Positions 1-11,313 of a stretch of DNA of 64,000 nucleotides are shown here, one piece after another; within the stretch, counting starts at the first letter, position 1; every line of letters begins with the position of its first letter. The position numbers and the translations under genes were made by a program. The stretch lies in NCBI RefSeq assembly GCF_010389155.1, contig NC_057769.1, positions 33,217,548 to 33,281,547 of the forward strand, read 5' to 3'. Under the pieces are notes generated by a model. The model saw only the letters and a program-made list of their open reading frames with translations, had not been told where the DNA came from and searched no databases. The DNA is from Erigeron canadensis (taxonomy: Eukaryota > Streptophyta > Magnoliopsida > Asterales > Asteraceae).

Positions 1-589
1 TTTACTAAGCATTATTGAATATTGACTAGCAAAAATTGTATTAAAATGCCCGGGTTGAATCCGGGTTATATAGCTAGTATCAATAAATATATAATCAACT
101 TTCAAAATCTGTTTTAATGCCAGTAATATGGTAACCAATAATATACTTGAACAATTGAGCTGCTAAACAATCAAAATATAAATTATAGAAACTTTTAAAT
201 ATATTTATATGGAAAAAGAATATAAGATTGTCCGATACCTAAGCTTAGGTTTGTAACTCCTCACATACTAATATTTTATTATTTATTGTTTAATGAATAA
301 ATGTCTGGGCCCCCATGATCTTTATGATTTAAAAAATTAATATGTGAGTGTCCGACATCTAAGCTTAGGTACCTAAGAGCCTTATATTCATATCCCCCTA
401 TTTATATACAATATCTATATCTATACTCCCTTGTAAAGGGAACTAAACTATTTTTACTAAAACTTTACACCCGCAATTCTATCTTCCAAATCTATCTCTA
501 TCACACAAAAAAAAACTAGCTTTCTCAGGCGATCGTTTTCCCCCAAGTCGCAGCAACACGTGGACACAAGGCTAATATATATATATATA
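1..589. other. AT-rich intergenic DNA, no gene seen
   Basis: No reading frame here looks like a protein. A short motif around CTAAGCTTAGGT, preceded by GTCCGA, occurs twice, near 230-251 and 350-371, about 120 bp apart, which suggests a small local duplication. A TA microsatellite lies at about 571-592. Nothing else can be supported. Confidence 0.5.
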
Positions 590-2300
590 TATAGAGAAAT
601 GTTATTTTGAGAACTTTTAAAAATATAAGAACTTTTAAGAACCTTTTCAATCAATTCTAACCATTAAATAGAACTAATCAAAGGCTAATAATTATAATGA
701 CATATATGTAATTAAACTAACAACTTATTTAAAGAAAACGTATGCTTTCTTGCTAAAAGGGCAAATTTGAAATTGACTTTGACTTTGTATCCATAAAAAT
801 GGATCTTCTTAGAGGAAAACAAGGAATTTTGAATTTTAGTTTTCATCTTATATTTTTTTATATCACTTGTTTACATTTGAGAAATAATATAGATTATGCA
901 CCAACATTAGTAGAAATGATATGTTCACACATGTAATTGATAATATATAAGCACTAAAAGATCTAATAAAATATTAGTATTTATTTGTATACGTATGTTC
1001 ATGTGTTCATATGAATGTCCACATGTGATCACCAACTATTCTACATACATATGGTCATAACATCACTCATGCACATATAGAACTCACTGATATTACGAGA
1101 AAAATATGTTTATATAAACGTAATTGGTAATTTATATGCATCAAAAAATCCATAAAACTTTATTTATAAAATATTTGCATACATGTGCTCATATGATTGT
1201 TCATACACATGTGATAATCAACTAAACTTATAAAACATTCATTATATGATTGGTATAAAATACTTGCATACTGTGCTCATATGATTGTTCACATGTGATC
1301 ATCAACTATTTCACGAAACAATCATTTATATAATTGCTAATACATGTGCTCATATGATTGTTCATGCATATGTGATAATCAACTAAACTTATAAAACATT
1401 CATTATATGATTGGTATTAAAATACTTGCATATATGTGCTCATATGATTGTTCGCATGTGATCATCAAACATTATGTTCGCATGTGATCATCAACTAATC
1501 TCATGAAACATTCATTTATATAATTGCTAAGTACATATGCTCATAACAGTACTATTCATTCATGCACATATAGATTAATGCATTGACATTAGGAGAAACA
1601 ATATGTTTACACACACGTAATTGGTAGTATATATGCACCAAAAATCACATAGAATATTATTTATAAAGCATTCACATACATGTGCTCATATAATTGTTCA
1701 TACCCATATAATCACCAACTAATTAAACTTATAAAACATTCATTTATAAAATTGAATAGAAGAACAATCTGTATCAAAACACATGTCATATAAAGCATCT
1801 ACTGGAAATATATGAGAAAATATTTCTAAAACAAAAATATGCTATTATTCAACTTAGATTACCAACGGGTCAAACATCACACCTTTTTCACTTTCTTTAG
1901 AAGTAACAGTGTATATATTATCAAGTTGTTAATATAATACTTATAAAATGCAAGATAAAGAATTTGTATCTATTTTTAAAAAATAGTAATCAAGAATGAA
2001 GATTGTATATTAAAATCTGTTTATAATAAAACTCAAACAATAGATAATAGATAGAACAATATGAAGGAGATGATAATAATGTTGATCACACGTAGAGAAA
2101 AAAAATTGTAATAAAAAGTTTTGTAACTGCTAGCATAAATACATGGAGGAAATATGGGATTTGTTTTTATAATAGTCTAATTAATTTAATTGGTAATAAC
2201 GAAAATACAATAATACTCTTGCATTCAATTAATAATAAAAGGTTCTAAAAGGTTCTTGCTATTTTAAAGGTTCTCAATATAACTTTTACATATATATATA
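590..2300. mobile_element. Non-autonomous DNA transposon with ~55-bp inverted ends and internal repeats
   Basis: The left end (from about 594, GAGAAATGTTATTTTGAGAA) and the reverse complement of the right end (about 2230-2290) match over roughly 55 bp, including a shared run of AGAACYTTT-type motifs. Between about 990 and 1760 the interior holds several diverged copies of a 70-90 bp unit built on TGTGCTCATATGATTGTT and TGTGATMATCAACTA. No transposase frame is visible, so any movement would depend on enzymes from elsewhere. The superfamily is not determined, because TA microsatellites at both edges (571-592 and 2285-2312) hide the target duplication. Confidence 0.55.
990..1760. repeat. Diverged tandem repeat, 70-90 bp unit
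   Basis: The core TGTGCTCATATGATTGTT recurs near 1191, 1272, 1345 and 1436, with weaker copies near 1005 and 1680. Between cores sit variants of CATGTGATCATCAACTA and AAACATTCATTTATATAATT. The copies differ by substitutions and small indels, so the array is old. It lies inside the 590-2300 element. Confidence 0.6.
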
Positions 2301-2537
2301 TATATATATATATGTAATATCAAAGTTGGAGAACTTACTCGTAATAAATTTTGAATTTATCTATAATGAACTTCAAAATTAAATATAATTATGTAAAAAT
2401 CTCAACATAATACTTTAAAGTTTAAACTTAATTATTAAAAAATATATATTTCAATCAATTTAGGATTTTATTAAAATTTTTGCAAAGAAAAAAATAAAAT
2501 TGACCAGAGTTTACCCGAGTTTTGACACGAGTCTTGA

Positions 2538-3309
2538 ATGAGGAGGCCAAATCGGTCGAGTTTGACAAGAGTTTACCCGAATGAGGTCCGTGAGCTTCCA
2601 CGTCCAGAGTTGCGTTTAGACAGCTACTGTTTCTCAGCGCCACCTACTTCCGTCGATTGCTATGTTCTTGGCTTTTTGAAATCAGGCCAATATGATGATG
2701 TCTACATCCACCCTGCAGGTTGGTACTGGAAGGAAGAAAAATATTGGTCTGAACTTTCTAGAGAAAATCTACATGCTAATCCACAATATTTTCGTTTTCC
2801 CACATTCCACGATGGAGATTGTTATGCCTTGAGTGACGCAGGAGGAATCCATGTCCTTAAAAATTTGGTAAGTCAAGATGAACCATCTTGGGAGGTCCTT
2901 ATTGCCGAAGCCCCTGAAAGTTGTTCCACAAGTACTCCAGTTAAACGTACGCTTCCTAGTGGAATGTGATCAACATCTTATTCAAGTCGTCATGGGTGTG
3001 TTTGGAGAGTCCATCGAGGTATTTAATTATGTCGACGATACTAGGGAATGGGCGAAAATGGATGGTTTAGGAAATCACTCGGTTTATATTTGCGGGACAA
3101 CATGTCTTTGTGTTGAAGCGAGAACACCGGAAATGGGAAACAAGATCTACTTTCCGATATTGCATTCCAAGAAGATAGTGTTCTATTCACTCGAAACGTG
3201 TAGATTTCATACATTTGATGGCAAAAATGTTGAAGAAAGCTATGGAGATTTCTTTGATACTGAATATCATACAAACCCTCATGCTTGGATTGAACCAAGT
3301 TGGTCTTAG
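2538..3309 (+). pseudogene. DUF295 / F-box-associated protein relic, frameshifted
   Basis: Two overlapping frames together give a protein resembling the C-terminal propeller-like (DUF295, KIB1-type) part of plant F-box proteins. The first frame (2538 to about 2925) carries GFLKSGQYDDVYIHPAGWYW and a stretch reading FPTFHDGDCYALSDAGGIHV. The second (about 2925-3309) carries FLVECDQHLIQVVMGVFGES and the NKIYFPILHSKKIVFYSLET block with a WIEPSW ending, stop at 3307-3309. The shift lies near 2915-2945, where the first frame turns into non-family sequence. The N-terminal F-box expected for the family is missing and no convincing upstream exon is seen. These proteins normally serve as substrate receptors of SCF ubiquitin ligases; this copy is probably non-functional unless the shift is a sequencing error. 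Confidence 0.7.
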
Positions 3310-4364
3310 CTAGCTAATGCATGTCGTTAATTATTAGTATTTAGTACTTCATTATATCATTTTATCTATATTACCAGGCACTTAATTAGAAGTAATTTGT
3401 TTTTAATTTTTATAATAAGTTATTCAAAACCTTACTATATGGTTTGTTTGTGGTTTCATGTTGGATCTGGGATGTTTTCTGAATATGGTGGTTTTTTGTT
3501 TTCCTGTGGATGGTTTTCGGTTCCTTCACTCAGATAAGGGAAATGATCGGATGGACGGTCTAGTAGTATGTCAGTGATCAATCCGAACTCGACGCAAAAC
3601 GATCAGGTTTGCAAGTCAACGAGTTAGAATCCTAACCTAACCTTATCAGGTCAAGTATTGTGAGCCCTAATAGTTGACACATACAATTGATTTATGCTTT
3701 CAAGTAATCGATAGTATAATTTGAACATCTAGTAAATGCTAGAAAATAGTATATAGTATAATCAAACAAAAGAAAGCAAATTAGGAGAAGGGAAGTAGCC
3801 TAAAGACGGAGCTTGTATACTTGATACTTTTCAGTATCACTACTATTCACTGTAGAGCTCGAATTTGAATGGCAACTGTCGAAGCTCTATCCATCTATCG
3901 CTAGTAATAACAAAAACAAAAGCCAAATGGCTTGTTTTCTTGAACCGATGCGCAAAACAGATGGTTTAATTATCATCACCAGTAGCAAAACGACCTCAAC
4001 ATGTGTTGTTAAGTGCTATAAGTGTTGATTATTTCTCAACTACTTCTTGAGACATAAACCAGGAAACCCAAAGGATACAACTGACGCAGCCTTCAAATGC
4101 ACTTAAACTACTTTTTCCTCTTTTGTGGTTGTAAATTGTAACAGTAATGGGAAAATGAATTGATGCAAATTTTTATATAAAAAAAATCTCGAATCCACTA
4201 TAAGGTTAAAAAACCTCGAAGCTTTGTTTACATCTCATATCACTGAATGCTAGTCAACATCCAAAAGAAAACATGGTTACCATATCACACCATAAGATCA
4301 CCCTTATAAAGACGCTCAACTGCTTTCATATATACGAAAAAATGGAGAACCAGGAAAATACTCG
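3310..4364. other. Intergenic spacer
   Basis: No coding region is recognised. The right part is the likely 3' flank of the convergent minus-strand membrane-protein gene that ends at 4365. No repeat structure stands out. Confidence 0.4.
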
Positions 4365-7300
4365 TTAAATTGAGTCACTAAGAGGACCGATACCTAACTC
4401 GTCTTCTATGTCATCAGTATCTTCAAACAGTTTCAAAAACCGAGCCTGATCTTGCTGCCTTTTTCTCTTTTGCCAATATTTGTATGCAACAAATAATCCC
4501 ATGATAAATAGTATAGTTGAAATCACGACACTTATACCAATGATTATTATGGACCATTGCATTCCATCTCCATTATTATCAGGTGAGACATTATCTGAGC
4601 CCAAGTCTGCGCATCAGTATATTTTTTGGTTAGTGTTGCAACAAATTTTGATAATCAGAATATTGTTCAGCAAGGAATCTGGACAGTCTGCTGATTTTGT
4701 GCTCATCTGGAGGATTCCAGACCTCACAACACAAAACACATGCACACAGAAAAGTGTTTCAGAACAACCCAACTCGTACACAAAACTCACATGTCTTGAC
4801 CTGTTATCCAATCCGCGTAATTTGCCACCTCTATTTTTTATTACTAAAACCCGAAGACGCTTGAAAACAGAATTTAGCATCAAAGGTTTGTTTTTTTCAT
4901 GATTCAGCGACCAAAATAGAAGAGTTGTTTCAAGTCTGACCTAAATCTGAATCTAAGGGCACCAAGTACAAAAGTATGTTCTAAAGCACTTGTATGGTAT
5001 AATCACGTGGGTGTGAAGGCTTTAGTCCATGTTCATGGGGTATAGGTATTTGAATATAGATTCTTCCCTCCTTTCGGTTACATGCATGTTTTACATTTTT
5101 ATGAAGCTTATCATTCTATTAAAGTGGTGAGGTAACATTAATTAATACCATCTATAATAGTCTATAGAAACAAGCAGGCTCAACAAAAAGGATACACAAG
5201 AAAGAAGATCTTAACAATGAATGGGAAAACTCATTGGATTATACTCATTAATTTCCCTTACAGGTAAAAGTGTAAAGAACTCGGTTATGTTAAGAACAGC
5301 AAACCGAATAACAAATCTTTAAAGCCAATAGTATAAATCAACAGCGATAGGTTCCATGGCTTGATAATATATTTTATTTTACAGATAAAGATAACTTATT
5401 AGGGCGAGTAAATGATCAGATACATGGTAATGAATTCAAAACTCAAGTCCCTATAACTTATTTTCCTTTATCACAACTATTATTGACTTTCTTTTACTTT
5501 TATAATAATCTGATTATTGATCTAAACTAAATTTAGCATGAATCGCTTAACAGAGGTTAGGATCAGATTGATTTAATATCAAAGAATGGACTGAACCACA
5601 CAGTTTGTGCTGTTTGAAATCAGGTTTAATGCAAAGTTATCGGCTAATCAGAACTAAATTGAGCCCCAACAGGAGAAAAGGCATATATCCTCACTTGTGG
5701 GACTTGGAGGGGGTGATGTATGAATGATTCTCATTCTTATGATAGGCAGAAGTCCTTAAGATGTATAAATATGAGTTCTCTATGGAGAAATAAATATAGA
5801 AAATTATAAAGTTTAATAGCAGAAGTGTTCTTATTAACTTTTATATGAAAAGGCATCAAAAGTGCACATTCTAAACAAATTAGCATTATTGTACACATTA
5901 GATTATTCTAGATGTGCAACCACTAGCAACCCCTGCACTCTACGGTAGAGCCTCTACCCACAAGTCCACAAAGCACAATGGTTTACGTTTGAAACAAGTC
6001 ATCACCAAACAGAAGCATAATTCGACCCATTTACTTCTTAATGAGTCATATTGGGGACCAATGGGTAAAATAAAAAAGATACGTAGGAAAAATGGGTCAA
6101 ATGGGTCAAAATTTGTAAAGTAGACGACCTATAGCCTTATACTTGAAAGTTAACGGAATATAACTTTTACAATTATATGTATTGACTTACTAATTAATTT
6201 AGAATATTTGAAATTTTAAGACAGAGTTTTTCAGTCAAACCAAAACAGGCCCATATGAGTTATTAGGCATTGCCCATTTTGCCACCTTTACATGAAACCA
6301 ACCACATACGCAATAGGCTTATCAGATGTACAAAGAGCATACCTTTTTTCATGCAGTCATGACACAAGAACGTGGCATTAAATTCCTTGTCTTTGGTGCG
6401 AACATATCGACCATCAGAGATTTTAAAATCAGAGGGACAGAACTCCCACTCATCAAACACATCATCGGACTTAAGACGATCCTCCTCGTAAAACCCACAC
6501 CGCTTGCACTTTATAGTTTTAAATTCTGTAAGAGGCTGCATATATCAAGCAGCAACCTAGAGTCAGTTTCAATATGTAAACTGATATACAGAATTATCAC
6601 AAAATACAAACCGAGACATCAACAAACTGAGGTTATAATGGTAGATGCTATACGATGTTACTATACATCATTGCTTACCAAAACTTTGATCATAAATCAT
6701 AACACTCACATCCTTCAGTGACACGTACAATGTAATTAAACTTTCTTAATCCTCGACTAATGTAAACGACGACAAAAGGGTATAATAACTTTATGTAATT
6801 TGATATAAAAAACTTATCAAAGGTCAGTTTAAATTACACGCGATCCAATTATGAGCATTATTTTACAACGATTGTAGATAAACTTCTGGCCAAAATATAT
6901 ATGAAATCTATTAAGCAAAAGCATAAGATTCAACTATTTAATACCTGAAAAGATTCTTCACCCTTGAAATTATATACAGTATAGATCTTCTTCACATCAG
7001 GCAGAACCGTCTTATTCTCCCCACCGCATAGAAAGTAAACTGTGGGAGTTGATGCAATCCACTCATGGGTTGTATAAATTTCAAGAGACTCAAGTGTAAC
7101 AACTGCTGACAGTAGAATTTCTGCAGAAATCACGAAACCAACAAACAAACACATGAAAATCAACACAAGTAAGCAAAAAAAAAAACTCGACCTACTTAAG
7201 CATACATTGACGTACATTGAAATTCTATCAATAGTCATCATTTCTCAAACTAAAAAGGTAATAACATTCATAGAGACTCATGAAAGCCGACGTTCTTCAA

Positions 7301-8022
7301 TGTTCAACCTAACAGACCTTTGTATCAAATGAAACCACCAACAGACTGAAATCTAGTGGAATTTTTAAGGCAATTGCATAGCTAAAAAGGCACAAGCTAT
7401 TTCTGTAGTTCCATGTTTTACGGCAAATATATATAAGTATTTAACAACTGGCAAGACGCCACAAATTGCAAAACACCAAGAAACAACTTAGCGATACGCA
7501 TCTATTTCATATATATCTCGATTATAAGCTAAAAAAGCACTGTAATCTATTGGCTGTAAGTTATCACGGTATCGTTATGGTGTGAATCATACTTCCAAAC
7601 AGTCTTTTATTTCGGTGTATAACAAGCTTTTATATTTATTGTTATCGTATGTATCTGTTATAACCTGTGTCCATTAGAATGACATGGCAAGCCATGTCAC
7701 CGTCTACACAGACTACAGGTTATAACAGATACATACGATAACGATAAATTTAAAAAAATTTTGCTACACACTTAAAAAATGACAGTTTGAAAGTATGATA
7801 CACAAAATAACAATACCGTGATAAAACATATAAAAACCTAACGAATTTAAATCGATATATATTTCATTTCATTACACACATATATATAAAACAGTCAATA
7901 ATGATTAAAAAAGGAATTGAATTTAGAATATCATGAATATTTAAAATTAAATTTTAACCTGGAAAACAAAATAGAATAATAATAATGCAAACCCTAAAAG
8001 AAATCCAACGATTCCTTGCCAT
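4365..8022 (-). CDS. Plant type I single-pass membrane protein, 224 aa, four exons
   Basis: The minus-strand exons 8022-7959, 7120-6945, 6535-6343 and 4606-4365 join in phase (64+176+193+242 nt = 225 codons with stop), all with GT-AG borders. Residues 1-21 form a basic start plus hydrophobic signal peptide. The lumenal or extracellular part has six cysteines (53, 90, 93, 113, 138, 141; CKRC and CHDC pairs) and two N-glycosylation sequons (N57, N133). A transmembrane helix spans about 163-188. The cytosolic tail has the basic run YWQKRKRQQ followed by an acidic FEDTDDIEDELG. I recognise the protein as a conserved, uncharacterised plant family but cannot name a function. The paired cysteines suggest a disulphide-bonded or metal-binding ectodomain (inference). 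Intron 1 carries a foldback MITE and intron 3 is about 1.7 kb. Confidence 0.85.
7560..7834. mobile_element. Foldback MITE in intron 1 of the membrane-protein gene
   Basis: The stretch is an imperfect inverted repeat. The left end GTTATCACGGTATCGTTAT matches the reverse complement of the right end near 7810-7833, and the arms continue inward through ATCATACTTCCAAAC and TATCGTATGTATCTGTTATA to a centre near 7690. No open frame is present. The whole element lies between exon 1 (7959) and exon 2 (7120), so it is removed by splicing. Confidence 0.7.
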
Positions 8023-9045
8023 TAATGTGATCATGTAGCGATTTAATCGGTCATTGGATGTAAAAATAAATAAATTTAATTTTAGTTTTAGGATTTATAA
8101 ATGAGGGAGGGTTTGGTCGGAAAATATGAAATGAAATTGGATTCAGGTGGTGGTGTGACGGTGGCGTGTTGTTTTCCCGGCAAGAGATTCGCGCGGTATT
8201 CTAATACTACTAGCTTACTTTCCGTGATACACGTGGGTTGTATAAGAATAATAGAATTTTATGATTATGAAAATGGAAAATGCCTGGAAGTGGTAATATT
8301 AAGTTTTTGGCTTGGGTATGCACTTATGCAGGTTGTAAACTTTTTATGCCTAGCATTTCCCATTTAGCTTTAAACTTTTAATAAATGTTAATCTATATTG
8401 ATTAAAGGGTTTTCTTAAATGAAACTCTAAGAGCTATAAGTAAGATAGATTAAATTGTTTGTTTGTAGTAACTTTTTTTTTTAAAGGTAAATTTTGCTGG
8501 AAACTTTGTGTCTCAATACGACAACGAGAGGTCTATCATACGTTGTCTTAACCGGGTTCGCGTTAGAGAGCTCCCTCGAAGTAGAAATGTCTATTTCAAA
8601 TACCCGATGGGAGGAAAACTCCCTACTAATCCGCCCGAATGCACGACGATTAATAGGGGTAAACCATGTCTCTCAGACTTAAACCTAAGTATACCCAATC
8701 CAAGTCCTCATAAAAGGACTTCCTATATCTTAAAGTTACAATAACTAAAACATCTTTGACTTTTTTTGTTTGTTAATTAAAAAGAGCTAGAACATTAACG
8801 ATAAAATTTAGTGGTTTGACTTTTGATATGAAAAAATATAATATTTTTTATGCACATTCATTTTCATTTTTTTAAGGCATTATTTAATATTTTCATATTT
8901 AATGGATTTTTCTAACACGTGTTTAGTAACATTAAATGAAGAGAAATATATTTAATAGACATAAATAAAATACAAAACTTACTATTTTATCAACTTTATT
9001 TAATGTTACTAAACAATCCACTATTGACAAAATTATTAATCTACA
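8023..9045. other. 5' flank of the minus-strand membrane-protein gene plus unclassified repeat
   Basis: The sequence next to 8022 is the presumptive promoter of the minus-strand gene. No clear TATA position can be fixed. A short open frame at 8101-8367 has no recognisable features and probably falls in promoter DNA. The stretch 8500-8745 is described separately. Confidence 0.4.
8500..8745. repeat. Unclassified GC-richer dispersed repeat
   Basis: This island is clearly less AT-rich than its surroundings and contains phrases such as GATGGGAGGAAAACTCCCTA, which can pair with itself (GGGAG/CTCCC), and GGGGTAAACC. Two frames stay open across it but neither gives a plausible protein. I recall similar blocks as non-coding repeats in composite genomes; this is memory, not a search. 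Confidence 0.35.
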
Positions 9046-9346
9046 CTAGACGGATGTCCGCGTGATGCGGCGGTGATGGTTGTAGACACGAAGGTGTGGC
9101 TACGTGCGGCGGTGACGGTGGTGGCGGCGTGGTGTGTTGGTGAATGTAAATTAGTTGATGTAAGAAGGGTTAATATGGTTCTTTAAGGGTTTGAGGATTC
9201 ATGTTGTAATTTATTTCATTAAGGGTATTATAGGTAAATAGGTGAACATGTTTAAATTAATGAATAAAGAAGAGAAATAATATGGTAATTTCAAAATTTT
9301 AATTACTTAAAGGAAATGAGTAGTTTAATTTATAAAGTAGTATAGA
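9046..9346 (-). mobile_element. Short non-autonomous Helitron, 301 bp
   Basis: Read on the minus strand, the element begins TCTATACTACTTTATAAA at 9346 and ends with CTAG at 9046. It is preceded by A (9347) and followed by T (9045), the A|T insertion typical of Helitrons. Eight bases before the terminal CTAG is a small hairpin at 9058-9070 (CCGC/GCGG stem). There is no TIR, no target duplication and no coding capacity. It would depend on Rep/helicase from a full-length Helitron elsewhere. Confidence 0.75.
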
Positions 9347-10093
9347 TATAGATATAAATTTAGATATATCAACACAAAACTCAATTCATTACATAACAGT
9401 TTAATCAACGTTAACACAAGTTTAATTCACAAGACGTTTTTACAAGGAATGGAATTACAAAAAAAAAAAATAATAAATCTAAAGAAATAAAATTTGAATC
9501 GGTAACACATTTGGTTGTCATGAAATAGAATATACTTCCTAATTTACTTCCTTGTAAGTTTGGCTTTAACCTTTGAAAGACGTATTGGGAAGTCCTTGCC
9601 AATGAGGTAGGGAATGGGGTTTTCTTTAGCATTTAGCTGGTTTACTCCAGAATGGTAGTAGTAGATATCTACCGGACGATGAAGAAGCAATGCCGCTAAG
9701 TTTATTGCTAAAAAAAATATTAGATGTTTTCACAAACTAATTTTTCAATAAGCAGTTACGATATTTTACATCCGCGTAAAGTTGTGTTTTGCAAACTTTA
9801 AATTAAAATAAGTAACCAATTTTCTTAGGGAGTATTTTACTCTTCGGCAAAAGTGGAAAATACATAAAACGTTTATGGATTGGGCTTTTATGGTGGTTCA
9901 ATAGATATAAGCCTCATGGATGATGAGGATAATAAGTTAATAACATAGAGCCCTTACAAGTTTTTGGGCCAGAATGTTCAAGTGCCCGACCTATTTACAA
10001 TTTGTGTCTAACCATTTATCTTTTCCTTTCAATTTGTTTGTTTGTTTACGTGTAATTATCCAATACTTAACTGGATAAAGAGGTTATCTACTA
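9347..10093. other. Intergenic; possible short coding remnant on minus strand
   Basis: On the minus strand from about 9710 to 9550 one frame stays open and has a protein-like composition (includes HSGVNQLNAKENPIPYLIGK) before reaching a stop. I do not recognise the family. It has no start codon or splice context I can defend, so it is at most a gene fragment. Confidence 0.3.
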
Positions 10094-10545
10094 TTAGTAA
10101 CGAGAGCAAGTATCCGCGCGTTGCAGCGGTGAGATGGTGGGGTGATACCTAAGTCATATATGTTATAGAGTATGATAGTCAAATGCCTTAGCCGTACGGG
10201 CTCCGCCCTCGGATTTAAAATTTGTCGAAAGTATATCGAATGCCATCTCTAATGAAAGAGCATGAAATTTTAAGAACACCCATACAATTTTTATAATTTA
10301 TCGATGTATGATTTTTGAGATAAAATTTTTTGAATGAATTGGAGGAATAAATGATTTATGGAGGAGAGAGAAAAAAGATGATTGGTTGAGATTTGAAAAG
10401 AGAGAAAGGGTATTATAGTTATTTTAGATAAATATAGAATAGATAGGAGGGACATTTTGGGGAAATACTTAAAATCAATATTGAAAATTTCAAAGTTTAA
10501 TATTGAAAATCTTGGAAAAATCTGCTTTATGATATATAGTATAGA
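10094..10545 (-). mobile_element. Non-autonomous Helitron, 452 bp
   Basis: Minus-strand reading starts TCTATACTATATATCATAAA at 10545 and ends CTAA at 10094, with A before (10546) and T after (10093). A GC-rich hairpin (CCGC/GCGG around an 8-nt loop) lies near 10113-10128. The 5' region, including AAAGCAGATTTTTCC, is shared with a truncated relative at about 21465-21600. No coding capacity is present. Confidence 0.7.
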
Positions 10546-10881
10546 TAACACATTAAAAATCTAAATAAACTACGAGTATATTTTTTTTGGTGTTTAATCA
10601 TTACAAAAAAAATAAATATACACACACAAGTCCATCCTAAATTCTTAAAAAATGAGCTTAACCCAAGCGGGAAAAAAGAATAGTAAGATTTGATATTATG
10701 TGATATTTGTAGTAATTTTTTTTTTCTTTTCACTTTGTTTAGTTTATTCTAATTGTTACATATAACTCCCTTTTATTCTCATATCAAACGCCAAAGTTTA
10801 TGGCATATTTTATACTCAGTACTAAATATTTTTTATTAAATTGAAGGACTTCTATTCATGATTAATCATAATTACCTTAGT

Positions 10882-11313
10882 TATGAGTAAATTACACTTT
10901 TGAGTTTTCCGGCAAGTGTTAAATTTGAAATCTTTTGGTTAAGATTCGTGCAAAAATTAATTTTGAGAAGTTTGGTGGTGGTTTCGTGGTCTAATTCGAA
11001 GAAACGAGTGTATCGGTATTTTAAGTTTTTCGGTGAATTTTCTGGCCACTCAGCCGGAAAAAATGAAGATGATGACAATATATAATGTAAATTTCATTTT
11101 TTGTCCCTGAACTTGTCACCTTTTGCACTTTTAGTCCCTCACGTGTTTTGCACGTGTGGGACTTAACGGCTAAAACTTAACGCTGTATGGCCAAGGGACG
11201 TCGATTGCAAAATTCTGTCAAGTTTAAGATCAAAATTGTAATTTTTCACTTAAGGGTTGAAAAGTGCAAAACTTGCCAACTTTAGGGACGAAAAATGTAA
11301 TTTACTTTTAACT
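10882..11313. mobile_element. Deletion derivative of the foldback element at 51530
   Basis: It starts GAGTAAATTACACTTTT and ends AAAATGTAATTTACTTTT, so the termini are inverted repeats. The interior is a close copy of one arm of the 51530-52706 foldback element in the orientation of its right arm, including CGTGTTTTGCACGTG and the phrases about TTCGAAGAAACGAG. It keeps the stretch CCTCACGTGTTTTGCACG that the right arm at 52333-52706 has lost. Short frames inside it are not genes. Confidence 0.7.

Noticed and set aside
457..654. 65-aa minus-strand ORF
   Set aside because: Runs through a TA microsatellite (repeated Ile-Tyr) with no protein features.
4614..4883. ORFs on both strands between 4480 and 4902
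   Set aside because: They overlap the last exon and last intron of the minus-strand membrane-protein gene; intronic chance frames.
8101..8367. 88-aa plus-strand ORF just upstream of the membrane-protein gene
   Set aside because: No recognisable domain, lies in the presumed promoter of the divergent gene, no splice or repeat support.
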